A DNA stretch of 64,000 nt. Source: Coriolopsis trogii (taxonomy: Eukaryota > Basidiomycota > Agaricomycetes > Polyporales > Polyporaceae). A program made the translations under genes and the position numbers. Positions 46,570 to 57,842 of this stretch are shown piece after piece (positions within the stretch are counted from its first letter, which is position 1; every line of letters starts with the position of its first letter). Location: contig JAHYIO010000008.1 of assembly GCA_020543525.1 (NCBI GenBank), positions 248,001 to 312,000 of the forward strand, read 5' to 3'. The notes beneath the pieces were generated by a model. It searched no databases and was not told where the DNA came from. It saw nothing but the letters and a program-made list of their open reading frames with translations.

Positions 46570-47772
46570 CTCGTGGAGGCTGCAGAGATACCGTCTTGTG
46601 TGATGAATGCGCTGGATATTCGGAGGCAGATGACTCTGCGATGGAGTATGCTCGCCGGAGTACGCAGGCTCAAGGAGCAGTGAATCGATGCTCTGAAGGT
46701 CCTGCAAGAGAGATCTGGGCGCGATCGTGCATACATGCTTGTGCGTCTCTATGGCACGCGCGAGCCATGAGCTGACAGCACGCGGCGTATGATCTGCCGC
46801 GCTCCGGGGGAGAAGAGGAGAACCGCGAAGCAGGAATTGGGGTGGGGTTGTAAACAGCTGTCGAGAAGCTCAGTAACGGCATAGTCCGCCACGAGAGGGT
46901 GCTGCGGTAACCTCAGGTGAGCAACAACAGTCCTTTCTACTGCTCGCATGCGCTTGACGGCCTGTCGATTACTAGTAGTATCGGCATTCAGCTGGTGTGG
47001 GATAAGTAGCACCCAGCAGCGGGACGCGCGCATTGCCGTTCTGTCCGCGCAATGTCTCCCTAGGCTCAGTCCGCATGGGACGCACTCTGTTATCCCCGGA
47101 ATATCCCAACCGCGGCCACATCAAGAATATCTATCATTATATCCTAGGTCGCCCGATACTGAGGGCCAGGCGCTTTCACTACGATATGAATGTGGCTTAC
47201 CCTGCTCGCTCGTCGGCTCCTTGACCAAAGCAATCATCGACTTGTAGCCCGTTTAGCCTTTTCACAATAACTGTCGGTCCCTAGCGCACTGCGTATCGAA
47301 GCTATCCAAGGTGTTCTCCCTATTGCTACCTGATCTGCTGTGAGTCCCAAGTTGCACGGATTCCAACAATTTGATATATGTGTGCCGTAGTTCTGCTATC
47401 CCGTCTTGACATATCTTGGAGTACGAGTCACTGCTCCAATTGATCCTGTGAGGATTGATCCTTGTTACGGTATTCAGGAGCATTCGGCTTTGAGGAGAGA
47501 AAGGCCAGAAACGATTAATACCGGACTTGACCTCGAGAGCTCCCTAACTCACTTGGTGAGATCATGTCCTTACTACTGTACCGACTTCTCCTGCTTCTGT
47601 ATATCAATCTCTGTGGGTTCAGTAATTCTGGTCGAACACAACAAGGTAGTGCATTATCCTCAGTTCAACTAGTGAGATACTTTTGTTTCTACTCCGATTA
47701 TCAAACAGTTGATAATATGTCGAATCTGCGGCCAATAAGTCGGATTAGGGTCAAAAAATAAACATAATGTTA
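46570..47772. other. Intergenic region between D1 and tRNA-Thr
   Basis: About 1.2 kb, no gene supported. A run of T on the minus strand next to 47773 (tttatttttt) probably terminates RNA polymerase III transcription of the tRNA gene. Confidence 0.45.
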
Positions 47773-47844
47773 TGCCCTCAGGCTGGATTGAACAACCGAC
47801 CTCACCATTACGAGTGGCGCGCTCTACCACTGAGCTATAAGGGC
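47773..47844 (-). tRNA. tRNA-Thr: tRNA-Thr (CGT), intronless, copy 1
   Basis: A 72-base cloverleaf. The 7-bp acceptor stem pairs GCCCTTA with TGAGGGC (one G-U) plus discriminator A. The A box resembles tagctcagtgg and the B box is ggttgttcaatcc. The anticodon arm CGCCA-CTCGTAA-TGGTG gives anticodon CGT, reading ACG threonine codons. CCA is not encoded and no intron is present. Downstream there is a T6 run for Pol III termination. It is identical over all 72 bases to 52723-52794. Confidence 0.93.
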
Positions 47845-47878
47845 CTATGATGCCAAGAGTCTGCAAAATGATCATGGT

Positions 47879-48388
47879 TTACCTGTAGGTCAGCATGCCT
47901 TGCACACCCTCCCACCTATAAGTTACTACAGTCATTCCACCGTCTGCTTCTATCGTTTGCATCATACCGAGTCCATTCGCGTGCAAAGTTTCCTCGACAT
48001 CGCCCAAACTCGCAGCTGCCTCGTTGGACCGGGACCGGGATCTCAAGAAAGCGGCGTGTTGATTGTAGGGATCTCGGAGTCGGACGATGTGGGCACTGAG
48101 CAGGCCGGGGTAGCGGCTCGCAACAGCGCGTGCCCAGTCCTCGTGCGATGGAAAATGGGCAGAATGGCAGAGAGGGGTGCCCCTGGCGCGACATGGATCC
48201 ACAAGGTCAGGACAGCCCCAGGCTTTGTCAGTCTATCCTCGGGTCTCGGCGAGCAAGTTTCTCCGTCCGTCCCCTGCAAAACTCGCACTCGCCCTCGTCA
48301 GTCGGCCTTTCTCCCCAACTAAAAGTCTCGCATCCTCAGACTCCCCATCTCGCTGCAGCTGACGGAGGAGATCCCATCCAGAAGACAT
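47879..48388 (-). CDS. Hypothetical protein, divergent from ECM31 (model uncertain)
   Basis: On the minus strand an ATG at 48388 opens MSSGWDLLRQLQRDGESED and continues to about 48240. A second open stretch, 48202-47879, reads HFPSHEDWARAVASRYPG, LRDPYNQHAAF and TVVTYRWEGVQGMLTYR before a stop. Both look protein-like, but I could not find splice sites that join them cleanly. The start codon overlaps the ECM31 start on the other strand within one CATG. No family recognised. Confidence 0.4.
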
Positions 48389-49827
48389 GCTCAAGACCGT
48401 CAGCCCAGTACGGCTTCCTGTCGTCCAAGATATTTTCCGTAGCACATCGGCCACTCGCGCGTGCGCCCGGCGATGGATGAGTGCAAGGCCCGAGGAGCGC
48501 CAGGGCACTGCCGTGTCTGGTGAGTCTCCTCGTCTTCCTTTACCTCATCTTTTGCTCTCATGCGGAAAGGGGTAATACATCCGCACGGCGCTCGTTCCCC
48601 CGTGTCGCGTGCCGTGCTGGTGTCTTAACCACTCAGTGGCTCGATGCTGATCTCGTCTAGAGATCTACGCATGATTTTCTTCGCTATGGAGTTACGACAA
48701 TTCCAGAGCATCACGACCACAGCGTCATCCCTGATACATGTAGCTCACCATCCGTGATCGCGGCCGTTATCCGAATATTGCTAGGCATACTTAGTACAGG
48801 CAATGGATCGGTCCTGTGCAGGGCATTGTACGCTGCTCAGCGGCTTTTGATCGCAAAACTTCGTCCGCGAGTACCGACACAATACACACTTTTACCCCCA
48901 ATAACGATCCCGAGCTAGCACTGACGTTTTCATCCAGGCACACCCCGCAAGAAAGTGACCATCCAACACCTTCACGCCCTCCGCACCGCCCGCACGCCCA
49001 TCACCATGCTCACCGCGTACGACTACCCCACCGCGCGCGCCTGCGAAGCGCACGGCGTGGACATCACCCTCGTCGGCGACTCCCTCGCCCAAGTCTGCCT
49101 CGGGTACGACTCCACGACCCGGCTCACGCTCGACGAGATGCTCCACCACGTCCGCGCCGTCGCCCGCGGGTCCCACACGCCCCTCCTCGTCGCCGACATG
49201 CCGTTCGGGACGTACCTCTCCAGCCCCGAGGACGCCGTCCGCGCCGCCGTCCGGCTCATGCGCGAGGGCGGCGCCGAGGCCGTCAAGCTCGAGGGCGGGC
49301 TCGAGCTCGTAGAGACCGTCAGGCGGTTGACGGCCGTCGGCATCCCCGTCATGGCGCACGTCGGCCTCCTCCCCCAGCGCCACGTCATGCTCTCCGGGTA
49401 CCGCGCGCAGGGGCGCGACGCCGAGGGCGCGCTCGGGGTGCTGCAGAGCGCACTCGCGCTCGAGGACGCGGGCGCGTTCGCGATGGTCCTCGAGGCCGTC
49501 CCGCATGCGCTCGGCACGTTGGTCTCGCAGCGCCTCAGGCGGGCGGCGACGATCGGGATAGGGGCCGGGCCGGGGACGGACGGGCAGGTGCTCGTGTGGG
49601 ACGACGTGATGGGCACTTGGGAGGGCCACCAGGCGAAGTTCGTGAGGCGGTTTGCGGACGTGAGGGGGGAGGTGGAGAGGGGCGTGAAGGGGTATATTCA
49701 GGCTGTAAGGGAGAGGAGCTTTCCGGCGGCTCAGGAGAGCTACGAGATGCCGAAGGCGCAGTGGGAGCGGTTCCAGCAGATGGTTGCGGATATGGATGGA
49801 AGGGCTGTGAATCCAAAGGATGAGTAG
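48387..49827 (+). CDS. ECM31: 3-methyl-2-oxobutanoate (ketopantoate) hydroxymethyltransferase
   Basis: First committed step of pantothenate and CoA synthesis: transfers a one-carbon unit from 5,10-methylene-THF to 2-oxoisovalerate (EC 2.1.2.11). Two exons, 48387-48519 and 48938-49827, 340 residues. Exon 1 encodes an N-terminus rich in Arg, Ser and Ala and poor in acidic residues (MLKTVSPVRLPV, then ATRACARRWMSARP), a good mitochondrial presequence, consistent with the known fungal location. Exon 2 starts GTPRKKVTIQHLHAL and has TAYDYPTA, VGDSLAQVCLGYDST, ADMPFGTYLSSPE, VKLEGG, PVMAHVGLLPQ, VLEAVP and TIGIGAGPGTDGQ, all family signatures. The 418-bp intron is long for this window. Exon 2 has a strong GC bias. 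Confidence 0.95.
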
Positions 49828-50029
49828 GAGGACCGCATCTAATGTGAAACGTATCTTTATCGCGGTATGTATCTAGGAAGGTCAGCTTGGAGAGTATCCA
49901 CACAAATGCTACTGTCATCCGGGGGCGTGTCATGTTGCATACGGTGATCTCAGCACGTTGTACTGGAATCAAGGCGGACGCAAGCAACCAAATAATGATA
50001 GACGAGAAAGCAGAAAGGCATACAAGAGA

Positions 50030-52571
50030 CTAAGAGTCTGACGACGCCGCGACCGTCTTGCGGATCCTCCGTCGTTTCTTCTTCGTAGACCCTTCAGCCG
50101 CTGCGTCCTGATGCTGCTGCTCTCGCGTCTCCTCCTGCGCGACCCCCCGCTTCCTCTTCTTCTCCGGTTGCGTGTCCTCACCGCCGGCGCCCTCATCACC
50201 AGCAGCAGCAGCAGCCGCAGCCTTCTCGCGCATCCGCTCCTTCTTCCCCTTCCGCTTCTTCCCCTTCTCATCCCCTCCCGCACGATCGCGTTGAGCGTCG
50301 CCATCGACACCGCGCTCGTGCAACTTCGCCTTGAGCTCCTTGAGGCGCGCGGTACGTTGCGCGTCCCAGTTCCGGCCCTTGCCCTCCTTGCGGTACGGCG
50401 CGTACTTCTTGATACCCATATACGTATTGAGCTCCGCGTCGGTCGCCATGAGGATCTCAGCCGGCGACAGGCCGAACGTCTGAGGCTCGACCTTCGTATA
50501 GCGGAATCGGGTGGGCATGCCCCCGACCTGTATGCCATGCCGATCGTGTGTCAGTCTGCGCTCTCGCGAGAAGAGGTGGAGCGGGGAAAGGAAGGCGCAC
50601 CATGTCGTTGAAGTCGAGCCCGAAAACCTCGTCCATGTACTCCTCGAGCTTCCGCTTCCGCATCTCCTCCGTCCCATCCCACTCTTCCTCGTCCGCATCC
50701 CCGGGTATGCGCTCGACGTCCGCGTCCATCTCGTCAATGTCCACCCCACCGTCGTCCATCCCGTCTTCCTCCGCACCCTTCTTCTTTTTCTTCTTTTTCT
50801 TCTTCTTCTTGGACGGACCTTCGTCGTCCGAGTCCGACTCCGGAGGCACGATGTCCGTGATATCGATGTCGTCATCCCAAGTCGGCTTCTCGTCGTCGAC
50901 GATGTCGTCCTCGCCATACTCGGCGCCGTCGTTCGCGTACAGCTGGGCCATCTGCCGGTCGTGCGCCTCTGGGTCGAAGTCGCCTTCCAGATCCAAGGAT
51001 TGCAGCGCTAATTCGATCCGCCTCGTCAACCAGCACCACATGGAGAAAATGGAGGAGAAGGCGCACCTTCGCTCTCGTCGAGCTTTTTGCCACCTTCGCG
51101 TCCGATGCGCTCGAGCTTCGCGCGGAGCTCCTTCATCTTGAGCGCCTTCAACCGCTTCACTTCTTCCTTCTTCTTCAGCAGCTCCTCCTCTTTGCGTGCT
51201 CTGCGCTTCTCACGCGCTTCTTTACGGGTCGTGTCTTGTCGTCGAACGGTAGAGTCCAAGTTACGTGGGTATCGCGCGATCTCAGCAGCACCTCTGTAAA
51301 CCAGTCAATATGCGCGTGTTCTCAAGGGGCAGGGAGCGGAAGACGTACGGCTCCTCGAAGCGGAAGTTGTAAGAACTTTCAAAGCGGTCAGCAACCTCTT
51401 CGAACTCGTCTTCATCTTCTAAGAGAGCATCCGGCTCAGCTTCATCCTTGATCGCATTCTCACCCTCGTCCTCGGAGGTAGCATCGCCTGCGTCAGAGTC
51501 CGCCGTAGGCTTCCCTTTGCCCTTTTTCGAACTGGTGATCTCCTTGTACGTAGGCAGACGGCGTGCAGAGCGGTCGATCCAGCCGCGGTTCAGGATGTAG
51601 CTAGAAAGATATGAGAGAGTCGGGGGACGAGCAAAGAGATGGAAAGCTCACTTCATCAGGAACTCCTGGTCCTCCTCCTGCTTGCTCCTCGCACCTTTGG
51701 CCTTCTTCTCCTTTTTGCTCTTCTTTTTCTTTGGAGACTCTGCCTGAGCCTCTGTAGCATCTGCGTTCCCAGTCCCGTCGCCAGGGTCCCCCTCGACCGT
51801 GATCAGGCCGGAGAGGTCCTCTCCTACTTCACGCTGCAAGTACGCCCGGTATTCCTCCTCCTCCTTCTCTATCTCGTCCTTCGTCTTCTCGCGTAGCACG
51901 AGCAAGTCATCCGCGGCTGCATCATCGTCTTCGTCCTTGACGTCGACCGCACTGTGGAATGCGGCGATCGTCTCTTCTCGAAGCTTGCTCTGCTCCTGGA
52001 CGTGCGTGAGGGGTTGGGGGGAGGGTGACCGCGACCCGGATGCTTCCTCGAGAGCAGACGCGAGGGCGTGCTGACGCAGAGTAACGGGCTTCGACTAAGG
52101 GTTGGAATGTAAACATGGGTATGTTACCCCGGCTAGTATACATTTTTGACGAGCGTACCTTGTCCTTCTGCCTCTTCCCCAAGGAGATCTCTCCCGTCCG
52201 GCTCCTCTCCTCTAACCTCAACATTATTCAACCCTGCGAGCTCGACAGGAAGCAAGCGCGAGGTAAGACTCACCTTCGAACACGTCCTTGCCGCTCTCGT
52301 ATATCGACGGATCCTTGCGCTTTATGCGCGCGAGTGTGCGGAGGATAGCCGCGTCCATCGCGGGCGTGAGCTCCTCGCCATCCTCGTCCTCCGACTCTGC
52401 CTCTTCCGAATCCTCCTCGTCTGCGCCGTCCTCGTCGATGTCGGAGCCGTATTTCTCCTTGAGTTTGGCTAGTTCTTCGCGCTCTTTGCGGTACTCGAAC
52501 GCTTTCGCGTAGTGCTCGTTGATCGTGAGAGTGTGTACATCTTCAATATCCGAGCCGTCATCGGAGAGCAT
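50030..52571 (-). CDS. KRI1: KRI1-type ribosome biogenesis protein
   Basis: Nucleolar protein needed for 40S subunit assembly; in yeast it binds KRR1. Exons begin 52571-52274, 52211-52159 and 52094-51652, with four more down to 50030. Early block: LTINEHYAKAFEYRKEREELAKLKEKYG and PAMDAAILRTLARIKRKDP, both diagnostic. Middle: EISLGKRQKDKSKPVTL, YILNRGWIDRSARRLPTYKEI, FRFEEPGAAEIARYPR, and the long Lys/Glu coiled-coil (RKEAREKRRARKEEELLKKK). C-terminal Kri1 domain: EEYMDEVFGLDFNDM, then RFRYTKVEPQTFGLSPAEIL and MGIKKYAPYRKEGKG. A poly-Lys run (about 11 Lys) lies near 50800 and the tail is basic. An upstream exon starting MRRDAR (about 52683-52621) could be joined but MLSDDGSDIED fits family starts better. 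Confidence 0.92.
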
Positions 52572-52722
52572 CTTCTGAGAAATCACACCACAGTCAAGGG
52601 CGACAGGGAGGAGATGCTTACGCTTTTGAGGCCAATGGCTGAGGTCAGGACCAAATTGACGAGGGCCCGCGCATCACGACGCATGGCATACCAGGTATGA
52701 CTGCGGCCGCATACATTCTCAT

Positions 52723-52794
52723 GCCCTTATAGCTCAGTGGTAGAGCGCGCCACTCGTAATGGTGAGGTCGGTTGTTCAATCCAGCCTGAGGGCA
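52723..52794 (+). tRNA. tRNA-Thr: tRNA-Thr (CGT), intronless, copy 2
   Basis: Identical in all 72 positions to the complement of 47773-47844, with anticodon CGT. A tttt run follows at about 52805 as terminator. The two copies face away from each other, with KRI1 and ECM31 between them. Confidence 0.93.
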
Positions 52795-53374
52795 ATCACG
52801 TGCGTTTTCTAAACGCGACCGTCATTTTTTTTTCCACTCATATCGAGTACCAATGACATATTGCAGCAGGCTCCGAATGTTTGCGTGGATGTTGTTCTTG
52901 TCTGTCAATCTCAGACAACAACTAGAAGTACAGGAGCCGTACCTGACAGCAGGCGCCTCGAACGGCAAGTTTGATTGCTCACCTCTGCGGCATCTCCACA
53001 AGAGCATATCAAGTAGAATCATTAACGGCCAGCACAAACTTTGCACGGAGCTGCTCTTTGTGAAGTTTCATCATCTTCTCTGCGCGCTGCAGCTCCGAAC
53101 CTGCCTTACCGCAGCACCCTCAACCTGTGTCCCACATCAAGAATCCGTCGGGGGATGACCGGGAAACCTTGCTGCGTCTTCTCCTTTTGTATACAGGTTC
53201 CGCCGCTGAAGTATGGATGGTTGTATGTGGACTGCCACGCCCCCGTCGTGTGACGTTGTCATCAAGAAGACTCGTCCAATGTACTATATATGACCTCTGT
53301 GCTATGTGAGTCACGTAGTGCACTCAGCACACAACTCCCCATTCCTCTTCAACTGTGCATATTCGAGGCTCCTC
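52795..53374. other. Intergenic region between tRNA-Thr and D2
   Basis: About 580 bp, no gene supported. It contains an A/T-rich stretch with tttttttt near 52827. Confidence 0.4.
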
Positions 53375-54704
53375 ATGCCTCCGCATACATCAGGCAACCA
53401 AGACGCTGACCCTACACCGACTGCGTCAGCGGCTCGTCCTACAGAATCTACTAGCATGGCGCAAATCTTCGAGACCACGAAGAGCTCCATCAGTGGTCTG
53501 CTGGTATGTGATTGGTGTAGCTCACTTATCCTCGGGAAGTGATGCTTCAAGGTCACAGGAGCTATTTGATGCACTAGGAAAGCAAGACATGGGCGGCGAG
53601 AGCTCGCTCTCCATTCAGATAGCCAGGTACGTTTGACTTACGTCGAGACTCGTCACGTTCTAGTCGTCCCCGCGCTCTTACACGAGCAGCATACGGGAAG
53701 ACATCGAGTGCCAGGACAAGACCTCCGAGGCACAGGTCGTCGAGCAACAAGGTATTGATTATATTGTTCCCTTCAACAAGCTACTGGGTAATCATGTGCT
53801 GAACACATATCCAGAGTTGCTCAAGAAAGAAATAGAGGCCGAGGTCATCGATCATCTCACCAAACTCAGTGAGCGAACACTTTGCATAACACTCGCCCCC
53901 GCATTCATCAGCCTGACCCGCTCCGGACAGTCGAAAAAGGGGTCCTCGCCGAGGTCGACAGGGTGGTCACCGAACAGGTCAGCCGCCATCTGGAAGAATA
54001 CGCGCCAAAGCAGATGCGAACGGAACTTGAACGCCATCGCGCGGAGCTCACCAAGCTGGAATGGGAGCTGCACAATTCGTACGTTTGCACCTTCTCCATC
54101 TCTTGTCCGGCGCAGGGCTCACGCTGATACTGCTCTTCGTTATTTCATGGCGGATCGCAGCGAGAGTCGTCGAGCAAATTCCACCCTGGACTATCGCACG
54201 CCCCACCAGGCACTTCACACCATCTTCAACGCGAAGGGTGAAGTTAGCGAGGGCTTCCCTCGTACACTCAACGACATGTTCGAGCTCGCCCGTAAGTACA
54301 ATCCCTTGTACAATCCCGGGCCCTTGATCACGCTTCACAAACCGAGTAGAGGAGAATGTCACCGCTCTGATGCGCCACTATGACCTCGGTGATCCCTCCA
54401 CCTCTCGTGTGCAGAACATCAACCGCCTCCTCAAGCACTGCGGCATCTGGCAGTGTCACCTAGTGCGTATACTCTTCATCTCTGTCGATAGGACCAATCC
54501 AGACTACCGGGACGCGCAGGTCAAAACTGGTGCAGGCACTACTGTGCAGTCTTCTGGGGCACTGGCATGATTGATGATTCTCGGGAGAGGCCTAGGGTGG
54601 ACGAGAGAGGACCGTTTGAACAGTGGCAGCTGAGTATACGCATCCTGCTTGGTTGTACGGGCCGTCAAAGCGATTCCAATTGGATCAGTAGTGTCGGAAT
54701 TTGA
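53375..54704 (+). CDS. Uncharacterised coiled-coil protein, paralogue D2
   Basis: Start ATG 53375 (MPPHTSGNQDADPTPTASAA). Blocks parallel to D1: IFETTKSSISGLL, ELFDALGKQDMGG to IQIAR, IREDIECQDKTSEAQVVEQQ, LLKKEIEAEVIDHLTKL, a coiled-coil (LAEVDRVVTEQVSRHLEEY to LEWELHNS), ESRRANSTLDYR, LHTIFNAKGEVSEGFPRTLN, and ENVTALMRHYDLGDPS with RLLKHCGIWQCHL. The last exon (about 54510-54704) is open and Arg/Trp-rich but has no clear match in D1, so the 3' end is tentative. Identity to D1 is moderate, so the duplication is old. Function unknown; probably a soluble coiled-coil protein. Confidence 0.68.
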
Positions 54705-55202
54705 GCCTGGATATGAGATGTACACGGTTCAGTGGAAATTGCAATGGCTGGCAGCACCCCGAGCTCCGAGTGGGATTCGAAGAAATGCCATCTCTGCCGG
54801 GCTTGCGACTGGGAGCGCCCTTATGTGGGTGCCGCTTTGCGAGCCTAGAGATGTTCCGTCCGAGAGGTCTTCATGATGGATCGTGAGCGTTGAGAGGGCT
54901 GAAGCTGTATACAGCGGACGTCTACGTTTGGAGTAAGAAGCCGCTGGAGACCGTGCGTGACGCCCGTTCACGGACAGCCATCGGCTAATCCCCTGTTGTT
55001 TGCTTTGTACTTCGTTACACAGAACAATCCACACAAGGATGATCCCACGTTCGTACCTCCGACGCTGCCTTGTCAACGTTGTCAACACACGCCGATTCTG
55101 CTTGATCTGACCCTGCTCAGAATCCTCAGCGAGTGCTGTTATAACTGGCTGGCTCTCCGGCGAGTCCCCGGCGATTGTCGACGGTCACTACTATCACCAC
55201 TC
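54705..55202. other. Intergenic region
   Basis: About 500 bp. The reading frame of the next gene is open upstream to 54957 without an ATG (it begins with a non-ATG codon), so part of this may be 5' UTR. No other gene. Confidence 0.4.
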
Positions 55203-56943
55203 ATGGAGGAAATTCCACCCGAATCTGGGCCCAGGTTACCCCCTGAACTGTGCTTGCTCGTCATCGACATCCTCTACGCATCGGAACTGGATCGCAATCT
55301 CTACGACTTTTATGACTATCGACTTGCGCTCTCGACCCTCGGCGCGTGCGCCTTGACAAGCAGGCACTGGCGAGACCACGCACAGAAGTTGCTCTTCCAT
55401 GTCGTCCAATTGCGTAGCGTCGGCGCACTGGGAAGCCTGACAGAGGTGATTAGGGCCTCCCCTCGGCTGGGCACCTACGTGGAGCATCTCATTCTCGCTG
55501 CTGACGGCGACGACAGCTCGAGTAGCCCGGTTGCGCTATTTCCTGCCCTACTCTGTGGCCTTCTTCCTCGTCTGCGGGAAATATCGATATATGCATGGCG
55601 ATCTGACAAAGGGGGCCCGTTGCCGGTCCACTATCGCTTCCCAACGTGGCTGGCAACCTTTCAATCCGTCACGACCTTCTCCCTGGCTGGGACGACCTTT
55701 CCCTCGTTTGGGGCGTTTCTTCGGACCGTGAACGCCCTCTCGGGGTTGACGAGTCTAGAGCTTGGGGACGTGAAATGGCAGACAACCGGCAGTCTTCCAG
55801 CGTTCATGACGACGATTGCCGTCCAGCCCGGGATGGAAAGCCTGTCCTCGGGCCGCCGCCGCTTTCTCCCTCACCTTCGGAAGTTACGGGTGCGTCCTGA
55901 CCTGAACTTGGCGCTACACAACGCTTACGTCTCTTCTCCGTGCGTTTACTCCAGATGTGGGACCCATGGCCTCAGCAGGAACTACAAACATTTCTCGCAT
56001 CACTGGGGTCCTCCCTCGTTCAACTCATTCTACATCTCCCAATGTTGGCTGAGCAGCTGCCCGACGACTTGAACGCGGATGGCGGCGACGAAGGTTAGCA
56101 TCTAGTGTCTCATTGATCTCATCACGTCCCGGGCGCGCGCTGACTCACCTGCCGGTCCGACCGTGAACTGCCTAGCCAACGAGCCTCCGGTTCTCAGCCT
56201 GGCTCACTTGGACAACTTGAGGTGGTGCACCGTCTACATCAGACCAGGTGCAGACGAACCCCGCAACCTCGCATCGCTCTCGGCCACATTGCGCAGCTGG
56301 AAGGCTCCTGCATCTATCTCTGGCTCACCACCGTTGCGTAGGTATCTACACCTCGAGGCGGCCACAGAAAGCTTGTTCGTCCGCAACGAGTTTCTTGCAG
56401 CCATTGGACCTCTCGTCTTCCAGCTCGAGCAGCCCTTCGCGGACAAAGACGACTCGCCCGGAGCCAAACCAGACAACGCCTCCGAGTCGCTCGGAGATGG
56501 TGACTCCGAGAGGCCAGCCATCGTGGCCGAGAACGTACGCGTCCGGATCAGGGACAAAAGGGAGAGATGGGACGAGTGGCGCACGGCCTTAGCTGCCTCC
56601 TTCCCGCGCCTGTCCAAACTTGGCGCATTCAAGTCGCTTCTCTGCCGTACGTGTTCTGTGCTCCAGGCTCCTCATGCGCCGGTGGACGAGGCTCCCGCTC
56701 ACTCACTTTTGATGATCTCTCCGGCATCGTTTGACGCTTCAAGTCCCCTACTCTCCGGAATTCGAGTGGAAGGACTACGACAGCACGGATCCTATCCTCA
56801 TACCGGGCCCGCAAGCGTCGACGAGATCCGACGACGCCCCTGAGGTATCGACCAGCACGTCCGCTCCTTTCGTGACTTCCGGTGATCCCGCCGCGATAGA
56901 CGACCAGCCTGAGCATACCGCACACACCGTCGGTGAGTCATGA
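55203..56943 (+). CDS. F-box/LRR-like protein
   Basis: Exons 55203-55889, 55955-56093, 56176-56646 and 56744-56943, phases consistent, about 498 residues. The N-terminus has an F-box-like segment (RLPPELCLLVIDILYASEL then LGACALTSRHWRDHAQKLLF). Leucine-rich repeats follow: LGTYVEHLILAADG, LLPRLREISIYAW, FQSVTTFSLAGTTFPS, LSGLTSLELGDVKW, LPHLRKLRV, LVQLILHLPMLA. The fourth exon continues into YSPEFEWKDYD and an acidic/Ser-rich tail. Probably a substrate receptor of an SCF ubiquitin ligase; target unknown. It belongs to the same broad class as 18727-20488 and 57843-59392 but is clearly diverged. Confidence 0.75.
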
Positions 56944-57842
56944 AGTGAACACTGCCTCGCTTGACAAGACTCAAGCGGTCTACGACTCAACAGAGTCGCA
57001 CCTTCATCTCGGAGGCTCTGCCTCTATGCTCGATGCCTCCGATCTGATGCAAGCGAATTGAGCGTACCGTGACGCGCGTTGACGGTGGTGGTATATAGGG
57101 CACGACACCGTCGACCAGTACTAGTACCTGCACAAAAACACCTCTCTGCCTCGCAGATGTGCTAAGTTACGGCGTACGTCGGATGTCGACATGATGTGAC
57201 AGAGCGGGAGCGGGGGCTCTATTGGCGTTCGCTTGGAGGTGGGAGCTGTGCAGAGGACTAGATATGGCCACGCCGTCGGCTCACGGGCTCTCCCAAGGAC
57301 GGAGCAGTATCGAACATGTATACGATGGGACATGATACCGGTGCATATCTACATGTCTCTATATTTATTGAGTGGTGACCAGTGCAGTGAAGAGGAAGGC
57401 TCAGGGGGTATTGCTCGGGCCGAAGTCAGGATAGCTGTCCGAGGAAGGGAGGAGATGGGGACAAGCCGAGGTGCGAATCGCGATTGGAAGAAGGGATGCA
57501 GAACGATGGACCATATGGCGGAATCAGCGTGTATCGATATACGTACTCTACATAACAGCCTGGAGATATCTTCATTGATGTACCGGACGAGAGCAAGGCG
57601 TCGCCGTCCGTGCCTAACGGGGACACAGTAGCTCGACTAGAATCCGAATCTGTCGCTGACGAGGGACATGGTGACGGAGGCGGCATGAAAGCCATGGGGA
57701 GCAATACTATTTGAGAAGACGGCATGGCTGAGTACGCGTGTGTATGTGCTCTGATCCATGAACGCGCCCCTGATCATCGATCGACCGTCAGTCCTCTGCA
57801 ACTGTCGCTCTACACGCTTACTCACCGGCTACTTCGAGGGTG
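56944..57842. other. Convergent intergenic region
   Basis: About 900 bp between the 3' ends of two F-box/LRR-like genes. Short frames only; nothing recognised. Confidence 0.45.

Noticed and set aside
49023..49616. Long minus-strand frames over ECM31
   Set aside because: They are mirror frames of a GC-rich conserved enzyme exon, with no motif of their own.
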